From positions 39,000,099 through 39,064,098 of the forward strand of contig NC_089744.1 in assembly GCF_040412425.1 (NCBI RefSeq): 64,000 nucleotides of DNA, given 5' to 3'. This document shows, piece after piece, positions 1 to 17,600 of the stretch; the stretch's first letter is position 1; every line of letters starts with the position of its first letter. Made by a program: the position numbers and the translations under genes. The notes beneath the pieces are model-generated. The model worked only from the letters and a program-made list of their open reading frames with translations, did no database searches and was not told the origin of the DNA. The stretch comes from Macrobrachium rosenbergii. Its lineage: Eukaryota; Arthropoda; Malacostraca; Decapoda; Palaemonidae.

Positions 1-16
1 TCAACGCCTTTTCTTT

Positions 17-18
<2 letters not shown>

Positions 19-92
<74 letters not shown>
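19..92. repeat. (TA)n microsatellite
   Basis: Alternating TA with a few interruptions at the start of the window. It is simple sequence with no coding meaning; poly-Tyr/Ile reading frames across such arrays here are artefacts. Confidence 0.95.
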
Positions 93-93
<1 letters not shown>

Positions 94-1024
94 CCTTTTT
101 GTAAGCCTATATTTTTAACTGACTCTCTTAATGTTTCACGCTTTAATATTAATTTTTCGCTATCTGTTCCTATCCATTACCGTTGCGTATTTGTGCACAT
201 AACCCGACTGCAGCTTTTGAAATTAGAATTGTCTCAAATTTTCGTTATACCCGAGATGAGATTTAATATGAAGAATGAACGAGGCAAGAGGTGCCTCTAC
301 GAGGGAGGGAGGAAGGTGTGGAAGGGGGAGAGGAAGGGAAGGGCTGCATGTCATCACTCCTCCATCTGAGAGAGGGCAACACTCCTTCCTTCCCGAATGG
401 TTCATTGAAGTCGTAACTTGAGATCCAATTACGTTCCAGTGTTCCTTCCAAGAAGGCATAAAAGAAGACTTTCCCACACCAGATAATTGTCAGAGAAGCC
501 CGAAAGTGGGACAGAGAGAAAGAAAGAAATACGTCATAGTAACGTAGAATTTGTTTTCTATTTCATTGCCTCAAGATTAATCCTTAATAAGCATTTATCT
601 TCCAGTCGATAAGTAATTACTAACCTGACTACCTTACATACTTTAATTAAAAAGTAAAATGTTATTAATCATAACTGTTGAATTTACCTCGTAATTAACT
701 CAGGCATTTTAATGTAAATACTTTTTCCTTATTTGAGATATACCATGTAAAATCATATTAAATTTTCTGTTTTAAATGTTCTACAAAATTAACACAGATT
801 CACTTTATAGATCTGAATAATTTCCTGTAGACAAAATTTTGCAGTAATATTATATAGACAGTTTAAATGATTCCGGGTTGCATTTTCCCGAGATGTAACC
901 GAGTACCGAGACCTTTCCCTGAAAAAAGCGAGACGCCATATCTTAAAAATTAACCATAGAATTTTCTTGAAAATAATCTCATTATGTTTCCCACACCCAA
1001 ATGACCCTTAAGTTTCTAGTTTAT
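93..1024. other. No gene seen
   Basis: AT-rich DNA. The only open frames (around 220-480) are short, Pro/Ser-rich and match no family I recognise. No splice, tRNA or transposon signature was found. Confidence 0.5.
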
Positions 1025-1074
1025 CCTAACCTAATCAAACCTAACCTGATCTAACCCAACCTAACCTAACCTAG
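1025..1074. repeat. Degenerate interstitial telomere-like (CCTAA)n tract
   Basis: About 50 bp made of CCTAA units with point variants. This is the complement of TTAGG, the arthropod telomere repeat. It is short and imperfect, so it is an interstitial tract and not a chromosome end. A run of A follows at about 1081-1092. Confidence 0.6.
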
Positions 1075-1217
1075 GGGCAAGAAAAAAAAAAACCTGGACT
1101 GGTGCAACACTAGCATACGTCTCAGGAATTTGCTTCCGGGTTATCATATGCATATCGGCTCACATGATAACTACAATAGGAGCAAAAATTGGTATCGAGA
1201 TCCCCATCAGTATATTT

Positions 1218-1413
1218 AATTATTATTATTTTTTATTTATTTATTTATTTATTTATCTTTTGGTCTATCACAGTCACCCTATTCGACTGGGTGGTTTTTA
1301 TATTGTGGGGTTCCGGGTTGCATCCTGCCTTCTTAGGAGTCCATCACTTTTCTCGCTATGTGCGCTGTTTCTAGTTGCGCACTCTTTTGCATGAGTCCTG
1401 GAGCTACCTCGGC
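1218..1413 (-). mobile_element. 5'-truncated 3' end of an R4/Dong-like LINE
   Basis: Positions 1280-1413 match 49000-49140, the extreme 3' end of the larger LINE described below, with only scattered differences. The match stops abruptly at about 1413, as expected for 5' truncation. On the tail side lie (ATT)/(ATTT) runs at 1218-1262. Only C-terminal and 3'UTR-like sequence remains, so this is a dead fragment. Confidence 0.75.
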
Positions 1414-1574
1414 ATTAAGTCCCGCAGCCCGGACCATGCAGATGCAATGAAAGAGATACCGACTGTAACCCCTACCAATATTTAGGAGTAGACTTGTAAA
1501 CGGTGAAACTGACCGTCTGCCGAAAATATATGGGTGGCTTACTTAACAAGCACCACTAATTGCTTGTTAGATTT

Positions 1575-2005
1575 TGGGTCTAGATCCAGTATATGAGATA
1601 CCAGATGAAACTAATATATAATATATCCTTGGACTCTCCTGATTATAGAATGACCAGTGACAGACATACTAGAGGGTGGGTTCCCCCTGACAGACACACT
1701 GAAAAGGGGCGGTTAACTGGATCTAGATCCAACTTAGGAGATACCAAGTAAAATTTACACTGCAATAGCACTGCACATCCTAGAGTACTATGGTGGTCAT
1801 GACAGATATTTTAGTGGGTGGTTACCCCCTGACAGACACCCCACAATGAGTGGGGAGGGGGAGACAGGATCTACATCCAACATTGGAGATACCAAGTAAA
1901 ATTTGCACTGCATATTCTAGAGTTCTGTGTTGGTAATGACAGACATTTTAGTGGGTGGTTACCCCCTGACAGACACACCCTAATGGGTGGAGAGAGGGAA
2001 GGGCA
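1575..2005. repeat. Tandem repeat, unit about 137-142 bp
   Basis: The landmark CCCCCTGACAGACAC recurs at 1683, 1825 and 1962, spacings of 142 and 137 bp. Each copy also shares 'GGAGATACCAAGTAAAATTT'-type and 'ATCTAGATCCAAC'-type blocks. About three diverged copies are present, with no open frame conserved across units. Confidence 0.75.
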
Positions 2006-2559
2006 AGCCCTGATAATTACTATCTACATAAACTACGTATAGTAAGTAGGCTGCTATTCACCAGTAATATACATTATCGTGATATATTAATAAATCTTTT
2101 TTCTCCTTTCTATATACTTTGTATCTATTTTATACGAATATTATTTGTTTGTTTCATATAAATAACATTCATCTGTAGGCTTATAATAATTCTGTCATAT
2201 TATTTTGTCAAGCAAGCAACTGACTTCAATTACATTACTCGCTTTGTATTATCTTTGTTTACGAGATGAACGTTGATATAAGCGAAGGCTAGAAGACTGG
2301 CACTGTAAAGCAGCATGTAAGTTCTTATCATTATTCGATTTATTGCTATAAAATGTCTATATACATAACGCTTGTTAAATAAAGTGATACGCAACTACTG
2401 AATAGATAGTAATACATATGTAAGATATACGCTATAGTCAGAGTACAAATCATAATAATTGAGCTATCACCTACTCAGTTTGTTTTATCGAAGTAGGAAT
2501 ACCTTCTTTTGGTTTCAACTGACTTGCATACTAATGAACTCGTGGATACATTCAAGTTG
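2006..2559. other. No gene seen; AT-rich spacer
   Basis: AT-rich sequence upstream of the pseudogene at 2560-5005. It could contain that gene's promoter or UTR, but no distinctive motif supports this. Confidence 0.4.
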
Positions 2560-5005
2560 TGTATTATCAGTTTTAGAGACTGAATTTGCCTTCACAGTGT
2601 CAGGTGATAATCAGGAAACTCCAGACGGAATTCTGTGTAAACCCAGCCTCGCAACAGCTATTGCCTGGGATAACTATGATGTAAATATGGAAACATTAGA
2701 TGGTAAGAGCACCCTTCATTCAATTGTCGGCATCTGTTATCAAAACAAATCCTCAAAAGATGACACAAAAGAAATATAAATGATTTGTAGACGAAAGTGA
2801 AGACGATATGGAGGTTCTGATCGAGACATTCCTCCTTTTAGGGCAACATTGAAAAGTGCCCGTTTGACATGATGGCCAGTGTTTTTGAAGAGAACTTGTT
2901 AGATTTTTACTGGAACTGGCAGTCACTACACAGACAGCTACCTCTTTTCCAAGAGTTTTATTCCCAATTTGTTACAGATGACTTGCCACAACAATCTGTT
3001 ATATGGATCCTATTCCCTTACCTCCAACACAAAATGATGTAGTCAGGGATACAATAATAAGATCTCTGAATGTAGCAAAGGAGGTGAACCAAAGCTATGC
3101 TATTCTTACTTACGACCTTGCTGTGGCCATCAAGGCTTACTCAGTGCAAGCAACTGAATCACCAGAGTTTGACAGACTGCTGATTTTACTCAGCAATTTT
3201 CACTTGGAAATGGCATTTTTTGGTGCACTTGGAACTTATATTCATGATTCAGGAGTAAAATATATGCTTACTGAATCTGGCATCCTTGCTGAAGGATCCT
3301 TGACAGGATTTATTAAAGGTAAATTCTACAACAGATGTGTTCGTATTCATCAAATCCTTGCCTGTGTCATGGAAGGATTATTGTTCCAGAGATTTCTGTG
3401 CACTCTTGGTGAAGAAGCATGAACTGACATGTCATATGTTCTTCAGGAAGCGCCATCTGAGGTAAAACCAACTGAGGAGTATCTTGCAGTGAATGACAGT
3501 TTCCATGGCCATCTGAAATCCTGCAACATTTTTTTAAACGAGTTATGGAAGGGCAGCTAGGACCAACTGCTGCATACTGGAGTACTTATGTGTACATGGT
3601 AAACAAAGTCTGCAGACAACTACAACAAGCCATACACACAAATGATGTAGATCTCTATGTATCAGTTTTAACAACTGTATTGGACATTTTCATTGGGTTA
3701 AATCGACCCAATTATGCTCGCTGGGGATGTTTGTTTCTGCAGAAGCTTCAGTCCCTCCAACCTGAATGCCGTGAACGTCTTGATCTTGGTGTCTTCTCCA
3801 TTCGTAGAACAACCAAAAACAATGCTAGGACTGCAGTCAACATGTGTCTGGAACAAACAGTGAACAAAAATGCAGCATCTCCACTGAAAGGTATTGTTGC
3901 CTTTAGGAACTCTGAAAGCACATTTCGCAGATGGAGCATTACAACAACTCAGAGAAGATTGGCTGTTTCAGAATTAAGAACCATGCTGGACACAGAAGTT
4001 GTGCAGCCATCTGTTCAGCTTCATCAGTGGCGAATCAAGAACGATAATGAGAGTATAGGAGTCCTAAGTGCATTACTGAAGAAAATTTGCAATCCCTTTG
4101 GGAACCCTGCCTATAGTTCACCTGAACTCCTGAATATTTCATCTGGAAAAGCTACTGATCAAGAAACAAAGCTTTATCTGCTTGGGTCACTTTCAAGAGG
4201 TCATGAATGTCGATTGACATTCCTGCAAGAATGCAGTGTTGACAAGTCTAGATTTCTAAAGACCATGCCAAAAACAAGGGTTAAAAACTTCGCCATGGAG
4301 AAAAACAATAAAAGGAAATCGATGGTTGCTACTCTCAAGTCAGCTGCAGAAGGAGTAAGAGATGTATTTGCACGTATAATCCAGGTTGCTTCTCATCAGA
4401 ATACTACCTTGGACCTGAGACACATTCTGTCATTCCCAGTGACAGAAGTTCCCCTTTCACTGGCGCACAGTGATGGATCTCCCCTAAAAACCGAAAAGTC
4501 AGCCCTACTACGGTTACTGGAAATGAATCTAGACAGCTCTTTATCAACTGTGAGTCACCGTAATGTGGCAGCAACCATTATCGTTGGAGGCTTATTAATC
4601 CACACAATCTTGCAGCAGACAAATGGATCTTATGGAGCAATAGCAAAGGAATTTTTGATAAAAATCTGCTCTTTTCCAGGAAGCCAAATTCATGTTCTCT
4701 TTGATAAGCACATCAACCCTTCACTTAAAGATCATGAAAGGAGATTAAGAGGTGCAGATAATAATACTAGATTTACAATCACCGGACCAGAATAAATTCC
4801 ACGACAAAGAGGCTCCCAGTTATTGACAAATGGAAATTTCAAAGACGAACTAGCAAAATTCCTTCTCGTGGAATGGTGTAAGAATCACTATGGTCCAATC
4901 ATTGGAGGTAAGATTTTAGTAGTGTCACATGGTGGTTACTGCTTGAAGTATTCCTCTAACAGTGAACAAGAGTATATGATCACTGATCAACCAGATAATC
5001 TCCAA
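2560..5005 (+). pseudogene. Broken gene of an uncharacterised animal protein family (DUF6589-like, name tentative)
   Basis: About 2.4 kb without introns holds consecutive blocks in the order expected for a large uncharacterised family I recognise from fish and aquatic invertebrates. They are: an N-terminal block with 'NYDVNMETLDGKSTLHS' (about 2675-2730); a block with 'FHLEMAFFGALGTYIHDSG' (3200-3260); and a long C-terminal block (3545-4795) with 'PNYARWGCLFLQKLQ' and 'SESTFRRWSITTTQRRL'. The frame is broken by shifts between 2780 and 2870 and near 3540, and by in-frame stops at 3420-3422 and 4793-4795; family sequence continues past both stops. It ends exactly where a LINE fragment begins at 5006, so the C-terminus is lost. 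The protein's function is unknown to me; the family behaves like a repeated, possibly transposon-borne gene. The DUF number is from memory and unverified. Confidence 0.7.
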
Positions 5006-6198
5006 TGGCTTTAAGCCTCTGTTTTATGTCTTCTATAGTGTTGTTTAGTCTCTTCTCTTGTACTTTGTATTTCTTATTCAGTTCCTCTCTTGTTTTCTTG
5101 CTTCTTAGCCTCTTTTCTGCCATCTCTTTCAGTTTACTCATGTCAGATCTCATCGCCTTGATTTGTTTTTCCAGGAGCCTTTTCCAAGGCAGTTGCTGAT
5201 TTGGTTTCTGTTGGGTTCGTTGCAATGGTGGTGTTGGTGTTAGTATCCCCATGAGTTCTACTACTAGTCTTGTTCCTGCATATGCCAGGTTATTTGTTTC
5301 TGTGATACTGTTGGTGTGTACTAGTCTCAGTATTTCATTAACTTCACTTGTTTTCTCCCTTAGTTTCTTTGTGTTGTAGGCTTTCATGGAGGGGATCTTT
5401 GTTCTTTAATTTCTGTATCTGGCTTCATCCATTGTCTGATCTTTTCCATGCACTCCGACCTCTCTGTTACATCTTCGGTGTTTCCTCGTGTGTCGTTGTT
5501 TGGTAGTTCATCATTCCTGTCTTTTTCTGTGTCATCGCCTCTTAGTTCGTCTTCCTGTCCTTCGTTGATGGGTGTTGTTTCTCTTTCCAGTTCCTCTCTT
5601 TCTGTTGTGGAGAGCCATTTCTTTTTCTTTATGTTCCTTACTTAGCCTGCCAGCCTCTGTTCTGTTTGAGAGGTGTTATTTCTCTCTTTCCAGATGTTGA
5701 CCAGTCCTCTTCTGTACCCTCTTTCTGTCGGGTTGCTTCTGATGTAGCATCTCCATATTTCCTTATTTTCTTCTCTTGTCCATTTCTTCTTATGGTTTGC
5801 CTCTGTAGCTCCAGTCTCTGGTTGCTGGTTACTGTCGTTGAGGTGGTCAGTTGCTGGATGACGACCTCCAAGTACCTGACCGTCCTCCCAGTCGATTGGG
5901 CTGGATACCTGGCTGCCGGACGAAACTCCTCTGTTGCCAGAGGTTCCATTAACGTCGTTGTCGTTTAGTCTTTCATTTCTTTCCATCATTGCTGAGTTTT
6001 GCTATTTAACCCGTAGCTGGACCCTATCGCATCGGGAATAGGTACTCATTTACAGCTGAGTAGACTGAGGAAATTGTGGTAAAGATCCTTTCCCAAGGAA
6101 TCAGCGCCGAGGAGAGATGTCAGCCATCCAACAACTGACCTGCCCCAGTGTTGCTTAACCAATCCATCGATGTACTAAACCACTCTGCCACGGCGTCC
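5006..6198 (-). mobile_element. 5' portion of an R4/Dong-like LINE
   Basis: The stretch is nearly collinear with 51452-52612 of the larger LINE and carries the same 5' untranslated head and N-terminal coding region. On the minus strand the N-terminal part reads 'TREENKEIWRCYIRSNPTER' and, nearer the 3' side, 'KAMRSDMSKLKEMAEKRLRS' followed by a basic coiled region. Reverse transcriptase and endonuclease are absent. It keeps the 5' end and lacks the 3' end, the opposite of ordinary LINE truncation, so a later deletion or rearrangement removed the rest. Frames are broken around 5640-5990. The 5' end directly abuts the (ATT)n array at 6204. Confidence 0.8.
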
Positions 6199-6203
6199 AT
6201 ATA

Positions 6204-6276
<73 letters not shown>
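6204..6276. repeat. (ATT)n microsatellite at a LINE 5' end
   Basis: About 24 uninterrupted ATT units, directly adjoining the 5' boundary of the LINE fragment on its left. Confidence 0.95.
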
Positions 6277-7655
<1,379 letters not shown>

Positions 7656-7774
7656 GAGTATATATACATAAATGGATGTATGTATGCGTGTGTTTATGTT
7701 CCACATACACAGAACCTCACTGAGCAATTTCAACCAAACTTGGTATACATATGACTTACCATATGGGAAAGAAC

Positions 7775-8350
7775 ACTGTGGGGGTAAGTCGTCACTGGCA
7801 CCAAAGGGGGGTGTGGGAACGAGGTGTGAAGGGGGTAAAATGTAAAAATAACCATAAACGACAGATATTAGTGTCTAATCCATAGTTTTTGAGGTTGCTG
7901 AGATGAAAAGTGACACCCCTGATGCCCTTCAAGTCCAAGTTCAGCCCTGATAGGGAGGGGGTGAGAAGGGGGTGGGAAGGGGTGACGTGTTAAAATACCT
8001 GAAAATGACAGATATTAGTGTCTAATCCACAGTTTTCGAGGTCACTGAGATGAATAGTGACACTCATGATGCCCTTCAAGTCCAAGTTCAGCCCCAATAG
8101 GAAGGCAGGTGGGAAGGGGATGACCTGTAAAAATAACTGAAAATGACAGATATTAGCATCTAATCCATAGTTTTCTAGGTTGCTGAGATGGATAGTGACA
8201 CTCCCAATGCCCTTTAAGTCCAAGTTCAGCCCTGATACGAAGGGGGGATGAGAAGGGTTGATAAATAAAATGCAACAAATGACAGATATTAGTGTCTAAT
8301 CTATAGTTTTTGACATTGCTGGGATGAGGAATGGGGGATGAGAAGTGGTG
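7775..8350. repeat. Tandem repeat, unit 136-147 bp, about four copies
   Basis: The landmark GATATTAGTGTCTAATCC occurs, with small variants, at 7864, 8011, 8149 and 8285 (spacings 147, 138, 136). Units also share 'CTTCAAGTCCAAGTTCAGCC' and a G-rich AAGGGGGTGGGAAGG-type segment. The minus strand has short open frames through the units, such as one containing 'DLKGIGSVTIHLS', but they are by-products of the repeat. Confidence 0.8.
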
Positions 8351-8535
8351 AAACATATGTCAAAAATGCTGAGCAATGCAACTGAAGCAACTATCTCAAC
8401 AAGAAAGGGAGAGAGTGAGAGGGAGAGGAAGTGAGAGAGAGCAGAGGGGATGTTGGAAGCAGAGAGAGAGAGAGTTTATCAGTTTTCATTCAGAGTTTTC
8501 CTGGGCAGTGCCAGGTTGGTTAGCTAATATATGTA

Positions 8536-10408
<1,873 letters not shown>

Positions 10409-11030
10409 TGTTACATGTGGGCTTGGCTGATGAGTTTATTAATTAATTAACGTAATTTATGAGGCCCTCAGTTGTCAATGACACAAGGAACCTGTCAATT
10501 AAATTTACAGTTAACCTCAAAGACAGACAATTACTTAATTGAATAAGGTCACCAGTCAGGTAAAAAACAATACAGGGAATAACGGGTTACTCTGCAACAC
10601 ATGGATTACATCAAAACCCCCTTACTTTCCATTTGGTCCCGACAAAGAAAGAATGTACGGTTATAGTGAGGAAATTACATGAACTATCGCCCACGTCAGA
10701 CACAGTCAATTTTCCCTTGCTTCAAGTAAAGTTATAACACAACAGAGGTCTATGCTGGTAGATAAAGCATGCAGTTTCATATTAGTGAGGGGCTAATTCT
10801 CTTCCGAACAATGGGATCGAGACACAAGGCTGCCTGAATGCTAAAAATTACTTACTTAACCTTCCCTAATTCCTATTTACTGCACAGAATAGTTTACACA
10901 GTCGCTAAGCAATATTAATTATTCTTATACTAGACTTCATAAAAGTAAATTGGTTATACCATATTATTGTAGATGGTGGCGAAGAGGAAACAATAGAAAG
11001 GCTGAAATATAGGGGAAGAAATATTAGCAA

Positions 11031-11034
11031 ATAC
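11031..11034. repeat. Target-site duplication ATAC (left)
   Basis: ATAC immediately before the left LTR of the nested Gypsy derivative; it is repeated at 12304-12307 immediately after the right LTR remnant. Confidence 0.7.
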
Positions 11035-12303
11035 TATAAGAGGTGCAAAAGAAATGAGCAGGTAAAAGTTACTGCTGATTTATTCAAGGTCCAGGCGATT
11101 TATATAGTGGTCGACTGGCGTCGGACCGCGGAAGACAATGGAAGCAAGGGTGACCTGAGGTCGATAACAATTAATAAATAAATACAGCGAACGAGTACAA
11201 TATACGATGTAACAATAGACAGAATTAAAGTTGAGTATAATCTTGACGCCTGCGAAAGAAGAAATACACGGTACATAGTTGATGAACAGTTTAAACAATT
11301 GAATTTTTACCTGACCTGGCCCGATTGTGTGACGAATCGTAGGTACAAAGAAAATGGGCCATCATCAAAGAAAACTTGCTTAGTGAGGACTTTACAACCA
11401 ACATGATCAGCGTAGACTGTACAACATGGCTTTACAAATACTCCCCCCCCAAACACGTAGGTAACGTCTGATTAATCAGCGTATCTGCTGGGGCGTTGAA
11501 AGGTGCCCCGGCTGCACGAGGACAACGGAGGGACGCCCTGTGTGCGAGGGTGGCTGAATATGGGTGTGGGCGGCCTTTTCCGGGGACAGCCATGTTTCCG
11601 CTTCTTGTGAGGGCCCGGTTGTGGTGGTGGCTGCGCCAGCGGAGGTTGCAGTGTGCTGATGGTTGTGTCCTCCTCCAGGAGGGCGGGCTTGACCCGATCA
11701 ATTGACACCCAATCGTTCCTCCCGTGGAGTGTGAGCAGGAATGCCTTGCTGTTCCACTCCAGCACACAGAAGGGCCCCTTGTAGGGCCTGGTCAGTGGCA
11801 GGCAGACGGCGTCATCCCTGACGAAGACGTGGGTAGTGGAGGCCAGCCCGGGCGGCGTGAAGGCGGCCAACCTGTCGGCATATGTCCTCTTGTAGGGGTC
11901 GAACTTGCCGACGATTTCGCGAAGCCTCTGGACCGATGGGTTGTGGCGATCCTCTGTCACTAGTTCACCCGGGACCATGAGGGGCTCGCCGTAGGTTTTC
12001 TCGGCTGCGGAAGGGGCGCCTTCGGCCCTTGGGGGCAGTTCTCAACCCGAGGAGGACCCACAGCAGCTGGTACTTCCAGTCCTCGGTGGTACAGCAGGCC
12101 ATAAGGGACGCCTTCAGGGACCTGTGGAAACGCTCGACCAAGCCGAGCCGTTGGTGGCTGGGTTGTAGGCCATGGTGGTGTGATGAACTGTCCCCAGCAG
12201 CTGGGCCAGGTACAAAGAAAATGGGCCATCATCAAAGAAAACTTGCTTAGCGAGGACTTTACAAACAACATGATCAGCATAGACTGTACAACATGGCTTT
12301 ACA
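11035..12303 (-). mobile_element. Gypsy-type LTR element, internally deleted derivative
   Basis: It contains one complete LTR (11035-11436), integrase C-terminal sequence (about 11472-12207), and only the first ~96 bp of the second LTR (12208-12303), which duplicate 11341-11436. Everything from the rest of the 5' LTR through primer site, gag, protease and most of pol is missing. The ATAC duplications at both edges show that it inserted as a unit in copy A, or was deleted internally after insertion. It is related to the larger Gypsy at 21027-25471, sharing the LTR block near 'ATGAGCAGG' and the integrase tail. Confidence 0.8.
11472..12207 (-). pseudogene. Gypsy integrase C-terminal remnant
   Basis: On the minus strand the remains of the catalytic core lead into the tail: 'HHTTMAYNPATNG', then, in a shifted frame, 'LVERFHRSLKASLMACCTTE' with the third acidic residue of the DDE triad, then 'STTHVFVRDDAVCLPLTRPY' of the C-terminal domain. 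The last frame runs from 11978 to 11472. The first two catalytic aspartates and the zinc-binding N-terminus are absent. This is a non-functional fragment of the polyprotein that would integrate element DNA in the nucleus. Confidence 0.75.
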
Positions 12304-12307
12304 ATAC
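12304..12307. repeat. Target-site duplication ATAC (right)
   Basis: Matches ATAC at 11031-11034. Confidence 0.7.
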
Positions 12308-12834
12308 TTGTCGGTTTTCAGACTTACCGTTACATGGTTTGCTTGCGCACTGCAACTGACGATACGGATTCTGGGAAACACACGGTAATTTTGTTCACTA
12401 ATGAAAAGACAAGGGGGGGGGGAACAAAGGACACAGTTTTGCCTAAGCACGACGTGCGTTCTCGGTCATGACGTTACTCTCTCTGTGGCAGGTTTCCCTC
12501 TGACCTCTTTCAGGGTCTAATGCTGGGTTGTTTTCACATCAGTATGTCTTTATGCCTCGGGGCAGTCTGAAATTTTGACAAACATTGCCAATACATAGAA
12601 TAGGGAAAAAGGAGTTTAAGACCACCTTTACTAAAGATTACTTGGTAAGACCCTCCGTATGGCGTTAGGCCTCTAATGCTAACTAAAGACGTTACTTTTT
12701 TTAAATACATCCAGCCTATACCAGCCTATCTCTGCCAGTGGAGCTTCCCCTAGCGTAGGCAGGGACGCCTTCTTGTCTTTGTTCACGTTATTTTTCTACA
12801 ATAAAAATGCATAGAGGCCAAACAGCAGAATATT

Positions 12835-14291
<1,457 letters not shown>

Positions 14292-15299
14292 GTGTTATCA
14301 TCTTCTTTTTATTGCTATTTTAATGTCAAATTGGCAGCCTGTATTTGGGGGATTGAGAAGACGTATCAGATTGCACGGGGACAATTCTTTTGGAAGAATA
14401 TGCGTAGTTCAGTAGACGACTTTTTGAGAGGTTATTCAGTTTGTAATGCATGTAAGCCAAGGGTCGTTTCTTGTAAATTGGGTTCATTCCCGATTCCTAC
14501 CAGACCCACAGCAAGAGTCCACATGGACCTGTTAAGCAATTTCTGTGAATCTAGTTATGGCCATAGGCACCTGTTCGTGACTGTTGACGAATTAACTAGG
14601 TTCGTAGAGACTTTCCCATTGAAGCAAAAAATAGCAGAAGAGGTGGCAGTAGCATTCTTTAATGGGTATATTTGCCGGTACGGGGTGCCAGAGGTTCTGA
14701 TTACAGATAATGGGAGGGGGTTCATAAAATGGACTTTGCAATGTCTTGCGGATGTAATGGGTATTAGGAAAGTCACTATTATCCCCTATAGACCTGAAGC
14801 GAATGGCCTGTGTGAACGGGCAAATAGGAAGGTCATTGAAGCTCTTCGGATGACCGTGGGAGGTAATGATCCAAATTGGGATCGATATCTTCCACAGGTT
14901 CAACATAGAATTAACACTATGCTAAGCGATACCATTGGAATGTCTCCCAGTGAGGCGCTGTTTGGTTACCCAGCGCGGGGTGCGTTCCATCAGGTGACGA
15001 TACAATCAAGTCGCTTGTATCCACCGCAAATGAGAGATATGCGCGTCTTGCTAAGAATCTTGAAATGAAAACGCGAGACATGGTAGATAGGAGCAATGCA
15101 AAACCAGACAGAGTTAAAGTGGCTGTTGGAGATAGGGTTTATGTAAAGATAAACGTCAGGAATCAGTTGAACTATAAGCTGGGTCCTAAATTTGAAGGTC
15201 CTTTCCGCGTTGGAGAAGCAAAGAAGGGGAATAGATTTGTTGTTCTAGATGAGAGGAAGGGTGTGTCTCGGTTGACACACATATCTAAAATTATATCTA
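14292..15299 (+). pseudogene. Gypsy-type retrotransposon integrase relic
   Basis: The first frame (14292-15068) carries most of an integrase: 'GYSVCNACK' from the zinc-binding N-terminal domain, then the DDE core with 'VHMDLLSNF' (first D), 'VLITDNGRGF' (second D) and 'ANGLCERANRKV' (catalytic E). A frameshift at about 15060 moves the C-terminal region into 15065-15299 ('VGDRVYVKI', 'KLGPKFEGPF'). The first His-His pair, RNase H, RT and LTRs are not found nearby. Unlike the Gypsy at 21027, it is on the plus strand and belongs to another lineage. A (TA)n(TG)n array starts immediately after it. Confidence 0.85.
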
Positions 15300-15301
15300 T
15301 G

Positions 15302-17285
<1,984 letters not shown>

Positions 17286-17600
17286 TTATGAAATGAAGGC
17301 TGTCAAGCACTTTCAGCCATTCTGCGCTTAAGGCAGTGAAAAGTGGGAGTTGAAGTGGTTGGACAGCAAGATAAAGAGATCCAGAAGATAAGGAGAGGAG
17401 GTACAAGGACCTGAAGGTAGAACTATGGAAATACAACCCATAGCTGTATTTAGAAGTAATAGTTTGAGGTGTTAGACAGCAAGCTTGAAGAAAGGAAGTG
17501 GAATGGAGATAAGTAAAAGGCTAAACAGTGGATGCAGATAAGACCCTAAGGGACGCTGCCTAGGCTACAGTGCCCCAGATGAGGTGCCCTAACGCTATTA
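17286..17600 (+). repeat. SINE-like repeat, prawn type (family 2)
   Basis: The layout 'AATGAAGGCTGTCAAGCA', 'GTGGTTGGACAGCAAG', then 'GGGACGCTGCCTAGGC' and 'GAGGTGCCCTAACG' resembles an interspersed repeat common in prawn genomes. Its 3' part shares the GGGACGCTGC motif with the family-1 copies at 18838, 28310 and 34178. No coding potential is visible. The identification rests on recall and internal similarity. Confidence 0.5.

Noticed and set aside
2560..5005. Endogenous large DNA virus gene (nimavirus-like)
   Set aside because: The blocks match an uncharacterised animal protein family; no neighbouring viral core genes were seen.
7775..8350. CRISPR-like array
   Set aside because: Units are long, adjacent and diverged, with no constant short repeat and variable spacers; the genome is eukaryotic.
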